From: Neurospora intermedia
Lineage: Eukaryota; Ascomycota; Sordariomycetes; Sordariales; Sordariaceae
Direction of reading: 5' to 3'
NCBI GenBank assembly: GCA_037102815.1
Contig: BTPP01000002.1
Location: 5,022,001 to 5,086,000, forward strand
Length of the DNA: 64,000 bases
Both the position numbers and the translations under genes were made by a program. Below, one piece after another: positions 11,505 through 23,660 of this stretch (position 1 is the stretch's first letter; every line of letters starts with the position of its first letter). The notes under the pieces are model-generated. The model saw only the letters and a program-made list of their open reading frames with translations. It did not search any database and was not told where the DNA came from.

Positions 11505-14500
11505 CTAGCTGCCCAACTCGAGAGCCTCAATCAGCGATTTTACAAACCCCTTTTCAGCCTGACCCCAATCAACGCCCTTCAACTTCTGTGCTGCTGGGTC
11601 ATTGAGGCTGATCGAGGTTAGTCCCCAGAGCTCATCGACCACAAAGCTCCTGATACGTGGCCATGGATGCATCATGAGGGCACCGAGTCTTTTACGAGCG
11701 TCCATGATGCCCTCTTGTTTCCGCTGTTCATCTGTACCGTCCACAGATGCCTGTTCAGAGCTGTGGGACCGACCGAGCGCAGCGACGGCGCCGTAAACCC
11801 TAATACAGGCCTCGATCTTGCGAACGTTACCTGTCTTATAGCAGGCTTTCTGGGTCTGTAGGCATAGACTCTTATAGTTGATCTGGTCACATGTTTGAAA
11901 GATGCCCACATGGAGCAGGAAAGCAGTGATCTCCAATGTCGGGACTAGCACGCGGTCCTGGCCTTGCCGGCTCTTAAGATTGCGAAGGAGTGCAGTGCAC
12001 ACGGCGTCTGTCTTCTCCTTCGACTGTTGGCAAAAGTCGCACAGGGCAGCTCTAGTTGCAATGACAAGCTCTTCGTTTCCGGTGTCGGCGGATGAGACAA
12101 GTCCGGCCAGGAGCTCCTCCATCCAAACATCCGGGTCAGCTTTAAGAGTGTTTGATATACTGGGTTGTAAGGTGTCTTCGAATAACAGATTAAGCAAGAA
12201 GCCGAAGTAGGCTCTGGAAGAGAAAGTTGATTCGCGAACCCTAGCAGAGCAACTGGAACCTGTCAGCATCTTTGTTGACAACAACGTCAGGCAATCGGAC
12301 TGGACTCACTTCGCTTTAAGAACCAGAGCTAGAGCAGTCTGCGCTTCAGCTCTTACTTTGTCCAACTTCTCGGCTGCAAGACGCAGAATGCGCAAGAACA
12401 ACGCTGAAACAACCCGGACAGCCTCGTTTGTGGGAAGTCGATCGAGTCTCTCCCAGAGGAACTTTGTTGCTTTGATAGCCTGCAAGCGGACTAGAGACCC
12501 GACGTCACCCCGTGCATTGGTGGTGTAGTCATCCAAGCCGGCGGCGATCAGCTCGAGAAATGTGTCAACATTTTCTCGCAATAAATCACTCTGAGTTAGA
12601 CTAGAGAGGATGGAAACTCGGGTTTCAATGTCATTATCACCCTGCCAACGCTCGACAAAGGCGCTGCACATTAAGCTTCTGTCCTGCTCAGCGACCTTCA
12701 AAGTCGCAAGTACCGAGTACGACATGGCGAGCGCAGCGAAGTATCCCGAGGCGGTAGTTGCTCGACCAGATGGACGATGACGAACAGCGTCAGCCCATTC
12801 GCGTACGACGTTTTCACGCTCAGCATCTTCACAGAATATGAGCAGAACAAGCGCGGCTTCAGAAGCTACGTATATGATTTCCTGCTCTGTACGGACAAGC
12901 CATTTTGCCAGGTTGGCTTTGGCAAATCCTGCAATCCTGCTGACCTGTTCAGGTCTAGGTGTCATCTTCGCAACCAGGCTGGAAATCTCAGTGCCACTTT
13001 TTGCAAAGAGGGCACGTCCAGGCAGCAATATCTTTTCGGGCGACCTTAGCGTAGCACCATTACTGGTCAGTACAGATGACTGCAAGACCGGGAAGGAGGA
13101 TATGATCAAAGAGCTCGCTCCCTCGGCGATCAATTCCGGTTTACGGTATGTTGTGATGTTGGCATCTGTCAGGATTTCTGTTAACCCCGCAAGAGAATTG
13201 GAAATGAAGTTCGGGATAGAGTCGTGGGAAGCGGTGCTTCCTGCGTCTTGAGACGCGCTTGCAATATTCGGGAATGCGTCGAGCAAGGATGCAAAGCTCA
13301 TAAGTAGCCCGTGTCTTTCCTCCACCTGCCGTACTTGCAGTGACTTGATCCGGTCAAGGACCATGGTCATGGAGTGCGTGAGCCTTGCAGCCGGATCAGG
13401 GACGCCCACGGCAAGCTCTGAAGCAATGGTGCCAAAGGACGCTCCTGCTGCTCTTCTTGCCATGACGTCGAAATCTCCGATGCCCCTCCAGCCGAGGAGA
13501 GCGTGCAAAAGGGCCTCGCCATACTGACTCGATAATTTGGTGACATTCAGGGCGACCTCCTGGAGAGCTCTGGATCTCCGAGCTACAGCGTGGTAGTCAA
13601 CTGTTTGGACCACCCAAATTCCCTTCTCAACCGTATCAGGATGACGACCAATCAATTCCTGCAAGGCGGCAGAAGAACCACGTCTGATGTTTCCTGAAGG
13701 ATCCAGGCATGCAGCCACCACGAGTTCCGTAGCCAGAATCTGGAGCATAGAGGCCTGCTGGTTGTAGGATCTGACTGATATCGTAGAGCTGGTGGGGACT
13801 GCAAGCAGTTCCTTTGTACTATATCTACGTGCGAGTGCCCATATGCCGAAACACGCCGCATCTCGAACATTGGTGCCGATAGATCCGCCAGAAGTTCCTC
13901 GCCTTTCGAACGAAAGCCCGGTCAAAAGGGCATTGATGATGCCATTGAGATTTTCTGCCGGGGGTGAACGTCTGTATAGAAGGTGGGATAGAGTGAGCAT
14001 CAGCCCATGCCACTCGAGAGGATCAACGGCGCCAATGTCCATGACTGGTGGTGCATTTATATCCTTAGGGTCCTTGACCCATAGGACATTTTTGTTCAAC
14101 GAGTCAATCACGGCCTCGACAACTTCTGAGGCCATGTCAGGATCAAGCTTCAAGGTGATGACACTAAGAGCTTTGCTAGCAGCGAACCGGACTGGCGTAT
14201 CATTGTCTGCAAGATTTTCGAGTAAGAAACCAATGGTGGTTTCAATAATCTCCATGCTCGACACATCTTGCCTGGACATGCGCAAGATGGAAACCGCGAG
14301 TGACCGAATCACCTTGATCATTGTCTTGCGAGCCAGTGCCGATGACATGACGGAACCGGCAGCATTTTGATCACTGGCAGCCCCATGAACCTCGTGAAAC
14401 AAAGTCAGCAGATACTTGTCCATGTCGGAGGTATCGATTGACGAGATGAGAACGCCGGAGAGGAAGGAGAGAACGCCGATGTAATGGTAAGGTGTTCTCT

Positions 14501-15395
14501 CAAGTCCCTCTTGAGGGCGAAGAGCGGAGAGAGCCCAGTTTACCAAGGCATCCATTACGCCAAGTTGTTGCATATCTCTGCGCATGGAAACACGGACCAA
14601 GAGGGCTTTTGCGGCATCTCGCTCCTTGCCCGGGGAGGCAAGATACTTGATGGCCAGAGGCAGAATGCGAGTGGTTATACCGGGAAGACCTCGAGGCCAC
14701 TGAAAACCGGGAATAGGCACGAGGTCATCCTGCTCGGTATCGGTTGATGAGATGGTGGCCAAATCAAAAGGGGCAAGCATAAGGTGTGAAAGCCACAACA
14801 GAACAATATACCTCTCCTCCCAAGTCCATTGCGGACCGCTACCAGCGGCGGCGTTACTGACATCAGTAGAGGAGGGCTGTGCGTCTTGGTGTCTTTCTGA
14901 CTCCTCAAGGGCGGAGAGTACAAGCTCGAGGTACTTTGTCTCGTTGTTGAGAAAGCGGACAATGACCTTTTCACCACGAATCTTGCAGAAGGTGTACAAG
15001 ATCTTGCAAATGGCCCTCGGCAACGGAGTCAACAGATCCGATCGGGTTGAAAGCAGCTTGTTCCGGTAGCGAGATTGCTGATACTCGAGGAAGTTCTCGG
15101 CAAGGATGGGAAGCCATTTCGGCAGCCAGGGATCCAGAAGCTGTGGGAGTTCTTGGAAAGGATCAAGGAGCTGTGGAACTCATTAGTCTCAGCTGCCATC
15201 GTATACGACTGTGAAGACACTTACTCCGGAAATTATGCGCTCCAGCTCACGAGAACGCACACGGGATCTGACTACAGTGCCACCGGAGCCATTCTGCTTC
15301 CTGAGGAAGGGGACTAGGGAGGTGTCGAAATCGGCGATGAGGTCATTGGATATTTTTTGTAGCTTGATGTCCAAGTCGTCTTCTGGCGCGTCCAT
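11505..15395 (-). CDS. TBCD: Tubulin-folding cofactor D (tubulin-specific chaperone D), 1259 aa, 3 exons
   Basis: The exons are 15395-15225, 15170-12310 and 12252-11505. Intron 1 runs from GTAAGT to a 3' site ending ttccacag. Intron 2 runs from GTGAGT to ggttccag. Exon lengths 171, 2861 and 748 sum to 3780, giving 1259 residues plus stop. The protein starts MDAPEDDLDIKLQKI. Exon 2 opens with LLDPFQELPQLLDPWLPKW and continues ICKILYTFCKIRGEKVIVRF, the signature N-terminal region of cofactor D (human TBCD, yeast Cin1, fission yeast Alp1). Long alpha-helical HEAT-like repeats follow, and the C-terminal third matches the cofactor D C-terminal domain in character. Cofactor D accepts beta-tubulin in the cytosolic tubulin-folding pathway and, with cofactors C and E, drives GTP hydrolysis and heterodimer release. 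Length fits the family (about 1100-1250). The start codon has no competitor. It is transcribed away from the GH76 gene's 3' end. Confidence 0.9.
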
Positions 15396-16243
15396 GATGA
15401 TGAGAAAGTCTACTCTAGGATTGAGTGATGGACAGTCGGTGATGATTTCAAGTAAGATGGTTGGTTGATGCCGGCTTCACTCATTCCCAGCAGGCACGTT
15501 GGAGTACGGTGCCTGCCGTGAGACTGTGAGGGGAGACTGTGGTGCCAAGAAAGACAGCTCATTGGCGCCTGCCGTTAAGCCTGAGTGCCGCTGTATACCC
15601 CGCTTCGACCATCACTGCAAAACATTCCACTGCTCACTCTCGACAGGACAACATCGAGAGAAGGAGCGGCCAGCAACTACAATCAACACAAGAAGGCAGC
15701 ATGGACACGCGCTTCGTTCATGTGTCATTGAAATCTCTGCACCTGCCTCAACTGGTCAGATGAACGATTGGAGGCCGACCAAGGTTTTCTCGCTACCCCA
15801 GGCAGCTGGACCTTACACTACCCGCTTCACGGCACTTGGCAGTTGTTCTTGCTGTGTTCGTCAATCGCAGCGAGTCACAACTGAACAACAACAAACAACA
15901 ACAACATACAGCTCACGACCTTCTCACCACAGCCGGGCATTCAGACACAGCAGGTCACATTGGGTACAGCATGAATCGGTCGCGATAGTGTTGATACTGT
16001 TTGGTCTTTATTCAAGTACACCATGGGATAGTCCAATCTACCCTCATGTTCAACCCATATTACAAGGTATCAAACAGACCAAGAACACCATTAGAACTAC
16101 TGATTACCACAAGGAAGCCGCCCGTATTCCATTCCACTTGGTATTACATTACACCACGCTCATATCGTACAGCCATCGAACTCCAAACGCCATCGTAGAA
16201 ACCGCGCCCATTCGAAAATGAAAAACAAACAATAAGAGGATCA
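15396..16243. other. Promoter of cofactor D gene and 3' flank of GH76 gene
   Basis: An 848-base gap lies between two - strand genes, so it carries the cofactor D promoter and leader and the downstream flank of the mannanase gene. A 240-codon open stretch on the + strand begins with TTG, has no recognisable domain and is not accepted as a gene. A short CAACAA-type run is seen near 15885-15905. Confidence 0.5.
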
Positions 16244-17506
16244 CTACTTCTTGATCGCCGTCAACGCGCCCACCAGTACATCCATGGCCGAGCTGTGTGT
16301 AGCTGCCGTCGGCCCCTTGCCTGCCTCGGGTGGCCCTGCCCAGCTGATGCCCATTTGGTTCTTGGAGTTACGGTTGTGGGCCCAGATCGTGTCGGCGTTC
16401 TTGAGGATGGCGTCCCGGAAGTTGTCGTGCGGCGCTACGTTGTGAAGGTAGGCCAGATTGCGCACAAAGACGCCCTTGAACTGACTCCCGTCATCGCCAC
16501 AGTGGGGTTCGCACCGGTCGATTTCGCGGATGATGCCGTTTTCGTCCTGAAGCGCCTTGAGCGCTGCATTCGCGATGGTGACGGCTTCGGCCAGATAAGA
16601 CTGGTCGCCCGTCGCCTTGGACAACTCCACCAGGCCGCCCAAGATCACGCCCTGGTTGTACGACCACGTCGGCATTTTGTTGTTGACACAGCCCTGGTCC
16701 GTCCTCTTCAGCCCGTCGTTGATGAGGCCCTTGTCGTTGATCAAGCCGCTCTGCTTGAACCAGTTCCACGCCTCGACCGTCTGGCTTATGTACCAGTCTT
16801 TTCTCGGTGACTCCCGGTTGGCGAGACTGGCGCCTAGGGCGATGTACAGTTCGTTTGCAATGGCGTTCTTGTATTTCCTATCCTTGCTCCACCATATGCC
16901 TCCTCCGCATGTCGGGTCGAGGCCATTTACCACCATATCATCATAAATGGTTTGCGCCGCGGTGAGCATGAAGAGATCGCCTGTTGCGTCCCATCCCCGG
17001 ACCAGAGCCAGTCCCCACCAACCCTCGTCGTCAAAAAAGTTGTTGAGGAATTTAGGAAAGCCCTGCGATCGTCGTTTTCCTGCGAGTTCGTCCCCTATCG
17101 TTTCGTATTCTTCCTCTATTGTTTCGTACTTATACATCGCGATAAACTTTCCGTTCGCCCCGAGCAGCTTGTCCGCCGTCGCGCTTGTCCTCTGCGCATT
17201 GTAGAAGGTGGTCTGGAAGATTTCCTTTATTCTGAGGGCTTCGTCGACGGCGGGGTCTGCCAAAGCCAAGTCGCCCATAACCGTGAGGCAGTTGGCGCCG
17301 TTCCACCAGCCAGTTGTGTTCCAGAGACCCGACGGTAGGTCATACCACTCTTGGAGCGCCATGGCAGCATCTTGGGCCTTTTGGGCATAAGTGCTGTTGT
17401 CCACTTGGGGATAGGTGCTGTTGTCGTTCACCGCATGTCGATGAGGATGAGTGGACGCGAAAAAGAGAGTCCGGGCAGCGAGAGGACCCCACTGAATGGC
17501 TACCAT
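16244..17506 (-). CDS. Glycoside hydrolase family 76, alpha-1,6-mannanase, 420 aa
   Basis: A single-exon frame runs from ATG at 17506-17504 to the stop at 16246-16244. The sequence is a clear GH76 (endo-alpha-1,6-mannanase) barrel. It has aromatic-rich early motifs (LWNTTGWWNGANC), the catalytic block FFDDEGWWGLALVRGWD with the adjacent Asp pair at residues 159-160 (the GH76 nucleophile and acid/base), then GGGIWWSKD, NELYIALGA, WSYNQGVILGGL and a C-terminal helix. GH76 enzymes cleave alpha-1,6-mannan backbones; fungal members act in wall remodelling or on yeast-type mannan. Three N-glycosylation sequons (N29, N37, N63) imply passage through the secretory route. Oddly, the N-terminus (MVAIQWGPLAARTLFFAS) is only a weak signal peptide, and there is no C-terminal GPI signal of the Dfg5/Dcw1 type. 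A secreted enzyme is most likely; a missed upstream exon is possible. A TATA-like element lies about 100 bases upstream. Confidence 0.88.
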   Translation of the reverse strand: MVAIQWGPLAARTLFFASTHPHRHAVNDNSTYPQVDNSTYAQKAQDAAMALQEWYDLPSGLWNTTGWWNGANCLTVMGDLALADPAVDEALRIKEIFQTTFYNAQRTSATADKLLGANGKFIAMYKYETIEEEYETIGDELAGKRRSQGFPKFLNNFFDDEGWWGLALVRGWDATGDLFMLTAAQTIYDDMVVNGLDPTCGGGIWWSKDRKYKNAIANELYIALGASLANRESPRKDWYISQTVEAWNWFKQSGLINDKGLINDGLKRTDQGCVNNKMPTWSYNQGVILGGLVELSKATGDQSYLAEAVTIANAALKALQDENGIIREIDRCEPHCGDDGSQFKGVFVRNLAYLHNVAPHDNFRDAILKNADTIWAHNRNSKNQMGISWAGPPEAGKGPTAATHSSAMDVLVGALTAIKK

Positions 17507-17607
17507 TTTGATGAAAAAGAGAGAAAGGAAGGACAGAGGTGATCGACGAGAAGCAAGTCTCCTAGTGGACGAGTTCGGTATGGGGGACCGGGGAGCAGTC
17601 GATGGCC

Positions 17608-17613
17608 TATATA
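17608..17613 (-). promoter_or_regulatory. TATA-like element upstream of GH76 gene
   Basis: TATATA reads on the - strand about 102 bases before the GH76 start codon, in an otherwise GC-balanced stretch. Position and sequence fit a core promoter TATA box; there is no direct evidence of use. Confidence 0.35.
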
Positions 17614-19508
17614 CCCGACATGGTCACCACTAGAGCCATACATGTCGGGACTGGCGAGTGATGCATTGGACATCAGTGAAATGCGCGTGGATTCCAACCA
17701 TGTCGTGTGCCGTGTGCCGTCCCCCCCATGTATTGCTTTCTTTAACGCCAGGGGCCTTACAAGGCTGTCCGACCTCGACTAAGAATTCGAGACCGAGCCC
17801 GTCATCCTATGTAATATGCCAGCCGCGCTAGGGCAGAAGCGAATCACTGCCACCCTCCTCCGCCTGACCCATGGTCATGGACAAAGCTGGGCAGTCCAAC
17901 GATGGCAGGGAAACAGCCCACAAAAAATCAATGGCTCACAATATTGCAATACTCGGCGATGGTATGCCTGTCAGGAGGCGCAAAGCATCCAAAGATTCAT
18001 GTTATCAATGACGTAGCTGCGCGCGCAGCAGCTCGTTGGGCGGTCAGGGGTTGAGGCTACCATTAACACTTCAGGTCAAGAGTCCACGGTCATAGACTGC
18101 CAAGTGTTTCATAACAAAATTGGCTTCATGCCTGAATGACCCAAATCCCGAATAGGGTTGGCACCTAGATTAAGCGACAAAGGAAGTGAAGAAATTTGGG
18201 CTACCCCTAGCTTCTTCGGCTCGCGCTTATTGCACCGTTGCAGTCGGGGCGGCTCTGCTACGCCTACAGGGCCTGAATGATGCCGGATACGACGCTCCCT
18301 AAATTGGCGTTGCAGCGCCCACAAAGGGGCCTATTCAGCTCTTTAAGGTTAATACAGAGCTCTAGACTTGAGCTTTGTCTCTTCGGGTCGCTTCCCTCTC
18401 TACCTCTTCGGCGCTTGTTGTTGATATGCGAAAGCGGCGTCCTTGGTTCAACGTGAAGCGTCCCGAATTGGCAGCCCGGTTCATATTCAATGCTCTCTTT
18501 TCTGGACAGAACACAGAGTGAGACAACAAGCTTGCCACGAGAGTGCCCTGTCTGGTGTGTCTCACGGGGGTATTCTTGGAATACCTACTGTCCCACCACA
18601 ATGTCATTGTGCATGTTCTCGATTTTTTTGAAATGTATCATCGGACGTCCCAAGTCCAGGGCTCTTCACAACATAGGATCATGCGGTTCTGTTCATACGG
18701 CCACGAATATTGAGTGCCGGAACCCGTCCATACGGCGCACTGGGTAATTTGGGGCGTCAAATCGGTCCCCCGGTAAGCGACGGCAGCCGCTGAAGCAATC
18801 CCGGCGAAATCACACAATCACGAAAGCGTAGTCTGCTCGGCGGGTGTTCGGACAACCCGGGAACCGGTGATTGGCCTCAGATGATGACTGTCGATTCCAG
18901 CATGGACGTACAAATGGAGAGTGTCTCATTGCTCCTTTACACATGACAAAACCCCGAATAGAGTACGGAAGGTGATACAGAGCGATGCTGTCGTGATGCG
19001 GCGATCATCATGTCTGGGCATCCCTTCTTCCTCGTCGTCGTATGGCTGTTGTCGACGGTCATAAGGCCTGGATTCCCAAAGGGGTTTCGTCTGCCCTCAG
19101 ATGCAGTGTACCTCGCTTCGGGGGCTCCAAAAAAGGTCATCCGTAAAGGGCACAGGACGAGTCCCGATCTCCAGACCACAAAACCGTTTCCCATGACATC
19201 TCATCCCCGAATTATGGTTAATTGGGAAAGACGGTAGTGGCTTGATTGTCAGGGTGATGACGACATTGGGGTTCAGGTACGGGGCATTGTTCGGTGTATA
19301 GCGAACTTGGTCTTTCGGTTTTTAACTCCGATGAGTGGTTGGTTGTTGTTGTTGTTGGTGTCCCGTCACGTGAGAAATAAGCTAGCCATGGGCCCATCCG
19401 TGGCCATCACCATTCAATGGTGCCATGGCCTGCACCTGAGCCCCTATACCCCAACTTTTAGACCTCCGAACTTAGCACAGTGTGACCTATACTCTTCTCT
19501 ACTCGATA
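17614..19508. other. Intergenic region left of the transposon block, no gene seen
   Basis: About 1.9 kb of base composition typical of the unique DNA elsewhere in the window. Short open stretches on both strands carry no motif I recognise. CpA and TpG are present at normal frequency right up to about 19500, so RIP-type decay does not extend far into this flank. Confidence 0.45.
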
Positions 19509-19523
19509 CATTCGACATTACCA
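19509..19523 (+). repeat. Left 15-bp target-site duplication of the LINE
   Basis: CATTCGACATTACCA at this site matches CATTCGACATCACCA at 41671-41685 except for one C/T difference at a CpA site. The two copies bracket the whole AT-rich block, and the right copy directly follows the (AAC)n tail. This is the expected structure of a target-primed LINE insertion. Confidence 0.85.
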
Positions 19524-19557
19524 TCTTCCTCCTGTAATTAAAAGTCTTGGCGCCAAA

Positions 19558-20092
19558 TGTTAGTGCTAATACGGGGCTGCCCGCAAAATCCTTAACAATA
19601 CCAAAAATTACCGTTTTTACGGTTGATACTCCTTACTATCGACAACGACATATTAATGCCCGCGCCCTCTGGGGCCCCCAAACCGCCTCCGCCGGTTATA
19701 ATACTGGTTATTCCGCTGCTGGACCCTTTTTACATCCCGCCCCCGCCACTTACGACGGCGTAGTCGGCCTCTAAAAGGCAATATACTACGGACGAGGAAG
19801 GCCGTTTCGCTACTAATAACCGCTAGACTACCCCCAGTCCTATTTCGTCTTTTGTAGAGGCTTTCGTTTCCGAAGCTCTCGTTAAAGTAGAAATTTACTA
19901 CTCCTTTACTATTGCCCTCAACGCCGAATTCGCCCGTTTTTCTATTATTTCCCTAGTCTATACCCGTAAAGTTAATTACTTCGTACGGACTATTACCGCC
20001 GCTCTTTAGAAAAATTCGGCCGGTTTACCGCCTTTATTTACCCCCAACTCTACCCTACCGGACCCCGCCGCCCTAGTAAGTAAGAAAAGAGG
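19558..20092 (+). pseudogene. LINE 5' segment, part 1 (leader/ORF1 remnant)
   Basis: This Pro/Ala/Thr-coding, moderately GC-rich stretch belongs to the LINE because it lies between its left target duplication and nested element I. Open stretches are interrupted by TAA/TAG of RIP type. It probably represents the leader and start of ORF1 (the gag-like protein), but I see no diagnostic motif. The reading resumes after element I at 28764. Confidence 0.45.
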
Positions 20093-20097
20093 GGCCG
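20093..20097 (+). repeat. 5-bp target-site duplication of element I (left copy)
   Basis: GGCCG immediately precedes the left LTR and recurs immediately after the right LTR at 28759-28763. A 5-base duplication is normal for Ty3/gypsy integration. Confidence 0.85.
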
Positions 20098-20373
20098 TGA
20101 TACCGGAACGGTATCGCTGGCGTCATCACATGTTAGATCACCTGACTGGATAGCGCGGCCCGGTCGGTCGGGTTCATTCAATTGAATAAACCGCTCCCAC
20201 GGGAGCCCACCCACATATATGGGTCCTATAGATTAGATAAGGCTTGCGTGCCTTAAGTCATTCGACTACACGCAAGCTTCCTACTCGGGATTCTTCCTGG
20301 AGCATCTTTTTACACATATTCAATCAGACACATATTATTATTACTACGTTCAAATACCTTCTCAACGGTATTA
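20098..20373 (+). repeat. Element I 5' LTR (276 bp)
   Basis: It aligns without gaps to the copy at 28483-28758. By hand alignment I count about 35 differences, all transitions. The first 60 or so bases keep CpA/TpG sites that are mutated in the other LTR. A CpG-rich core around 20153-20172 is identical in both. Confidence 0.92.
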
Positions 20374-23300
20374 AATAGTAGCTATAATTAAAATTATTTA
20401 ACTTAAACTATACTATACTATCCCTATTACCAACCGGCCTTATTTAAGAAGGCCCTAAGCGACATTGCTATTTGCAATAGTAAGTCCGCTCTTTAAAGCG
20501 ATATAAAATTGCTTCTTTCTTCCAATAAAAATAAGAAGCATTTAAAGGTACATAAAATAAACTTAAATACTCTTACAACTTTACTACCTTTCTAATTCTA
20601 GAGAGCGTACTATTTATTCAATTTACACAATCTACCCCTTTCCCTTTACAACGAACTTAAATAATTATAAAGACTTTATTCGGTAATATAACGAATTTAA
20701 GTACTTACGAAGTTAATTATTTACTCTCCTCTACCCTATACGGCGAATTTAAGTAACCGTATATTACTACCTAAATCCTAAATTTATTTAGACGTTAAAG
20801 GTTTCCCCTACTACCGAACTTAAATATATAATAATATTTATCTATCCTATTTAATTCCTAATTACGTACTTTCTATATTTTTAATACCGGTTATTATTAT
20901 AAAATTAAACCTAAATTCGTACTTATTTAATATATTTTAACTAAAATACCCGGCTCCTTCGTTGAATCTAACAATCTAAAGCTAAATTCTCGAAATATCC
21001 TCCCTACCTCCGAAGTCGGGTCTAGCCCCCTAAACCCTCAGCGACTCTATAATTATAATAATTTAATAAATACTTCGGATATCCAAAACGAATATATTCG
21101 TAATATAGAGGCCGATATTAAGTATATCGAAAGCGAGGCTAACCTCTACCAGCCCGATTATAAACCGGACGAATCTTATATTATAACTACTATTAAGCCC
21201 TATAGTAAACCTTTACTAATTTAAATCTATACCTCTCTAATTACCAACCCTTATTATAAAATACAATATCCTTTTATAAACTATCTATAATACAAGATAA
21301 TTACTAATCGAAATATAGTTAAATTATTAAGACCCTCCAACTAAACCGTAGGACCCGCTAATTAAGCCGTATAAATAAAAATCGATCGCAACTCTAGAAC
21401 TATAAATCTTCTACGTAGTAACCTAAATAAAACTCTCCCTACAAGGCTAACCAAATTCAATAATAATAAAAAATCAATTAAATACTTCAATACTAAATTC
21501 AATAGATAAATCGATACTCTATTTAACTAAATTACCTTATATTTAGTCAACGTTTAAGACTCTTTAAATAAAGACCGTAAGAGGATCGAAGGTATACTCG
21601 TAGGGCAAATGGACAAGATTGGCAATATACTAATAGGGTAATTAAAAAGTATTAGGGAAATAATTAATTAAACGGATAAAGAAAACGAAGTATTAAACGA
21701 CTTATAACGCTATAAGGTTAGTAGCGACTTTTAAAAGGCTTTAAACAATCAAATTAATACTTAGAAGAAACATCTAAAAGTTATATTAAATAATACTATT
21801 AAAAAACTAGCTAATTAATAAAAGGAGACGGTTAAAATTATTATAAAAAATATTACTAAATAAATTAATAGCGTTTATATAAAGGTAATAAAGGAAATTC
21901 GAAAGGAAGTATTAAAAGGACTATCCAATAACCTATATACTCCTCTAAACCCTATCCGAATATAGTTAGAAAAGGATTAAGGTCCTTCTATTCTAACCAA
22001 ACTATTATTAACTAGAATAACCACCCATAAGGCCAATAACGTTTTCGGCACCCCCTTTAAAATTATAATATATAACTAATTAATTAAAAAAATTATTAAA
22101 AATAAAGTAAGGGCTAAAGGTAAATCCTAAACTTTTTAAACTTCTATAGAGAATATACCCGAAGAAACCCCTTTACGAAAAACGCTATCTCCTACTAACC
22201 CTTTTCGAAAATATACTTTATTTACCAAATCTAGTCAAAATATTAACAAAATTATTAAACCCAAAATAATTACCGCCGCTAATATAAATCGATCCTAATC
22301 TACCCCTCCTCAAACTTTAAACCTACTTCCTACGAAGTAACCTAATTTTAAAGGAATATCGGTACTAACCCCTACTAAAGCCTAAATATTATATTAATTC
22401 TATAGACCCAATAATCCTATTATACTATTAATTAGATTACTAATTAAACTAATCGTTATTTCTAATAATATTCTACTTAAATAAATATTAAATAATACTA
22501 ATATTATTTATAGTAATAATAATCTACTTTACCCTAATAGCGGCGGAGGAGAACCGCCGGACTTACTAAACTCCCCGTATAGTAGTAGAAACGGCGGTAA
22601 TAACCGTTTACCCTACACTCCGATTAGTTATAAGTTATACCTAAGCAGAAGCGGGCCCCCGAATTCCCCCGGAGGAGGAGGAAATCTACTAAATTATAAT
22701 AATAAGCAACGCTATAAATTCAACTATAAGGATAATAAAAACTTTAAAAAAGTCAAATAGAAAAATATTAAAAGTTTCGACCCCGATAGATATAACCCTA
22801 AAGATTAAAATATTATTAATAATAGTAAATATACTATATATACCGACGTTTATACTTTTAAAAAATAAATATTATCCTTTATTACCAATATAAAGTAGAG
22901 GCACCTAACGAATAAAATAAATAAATAGCTTATACACCTATTTTATACCTATTTAGTAAGTATAACTCGCATTTAATAAATAATAGAAATAAATAGTAAT
23001 ACTAAATTTAATTAGAAGGAAAAGGGCATCTACAAATTATTAAATTAATTAATTAATCGGTTCTCACTAAATTCGGCTACAGCCACCGCCAAATTCACTA
23101 AAAGTAGATTCTACCTTCGAAATATTATTAACAATTATAATACTCTTACTTATTATATCTAAAAATAAATACGCCTCGTTAAAATAATAAGTACTCTAAC
23201 TAAAAATAATAAGAATTAATACAATATAATAATACAAATCTAATCGAATATAAATCTTTAAATAAAATAATTCTTAAAAATACCTATTGAAAGAGAATTA

Positions 23301-23660
23301 TTAACCAATTATATATAATTAATCGCCACCTCTCGGGCTATACTAATATCCGCAACTAAATAGGAAGTTAGAGGAGGCAACCGGTCGAACAATAATTCCC
23401 ATTCCTATAATAAATTCAACAGCAATTACGACCGAAATTAGAACTACAATTATAATAGGAATTAAAACCGCACCCGCGACCGAAATTAAAACTACAATCG
23501 AAATTATAATTAAAATTACGACCGTAGCCGCGACCGGGACCGAAGCCGCGATAAATACTACGACTAGAACCGCAACCAAAAATAAAACTATAATTGAAAT
23601 TTGAATTATAACCGAAAGGCATATAAGAAAGCCTACTACGTAAAGGAATTCGTATTAACC
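20374..23660 (+). pseudogene. Element I gag remnant
   Basis: A decayed + strand frame runs from after the LTR (clearest from about 20957) through a Lys/Glu-rich, probably helical part near 21600-22000 to an Asn/Asp/Arg/Tyr repeat (about 23395-23590). That repeat has many Asp-Arg-Asn and Asn-Tyr-Asn steps and resembles the basic nucleic-acid-binding end of a Gag. The reverse strand of the repeat gives a long hydrophobic Val/Ile frame, which is an artefact of composition. In-frame stops are TAA/TAG, as RIP produces from CAA, CAG and TGG. Confidence 0.6.

Noticed and set aside
15499-16221. 240-codon open stretch on the + strand between the cofactor D and GH76 genes
   Set aside because: It opens with TTG rather than ATG, has no domain, and lies across the cofactor D promoter; composition is not protein-like.
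23343-23622. Hydrophobic Val/Ile-rich - strand frames inside element I
   Set aside because: They are the complement of the Asn/Asp/Arg repeat of the decayed gag and depend on its composition.
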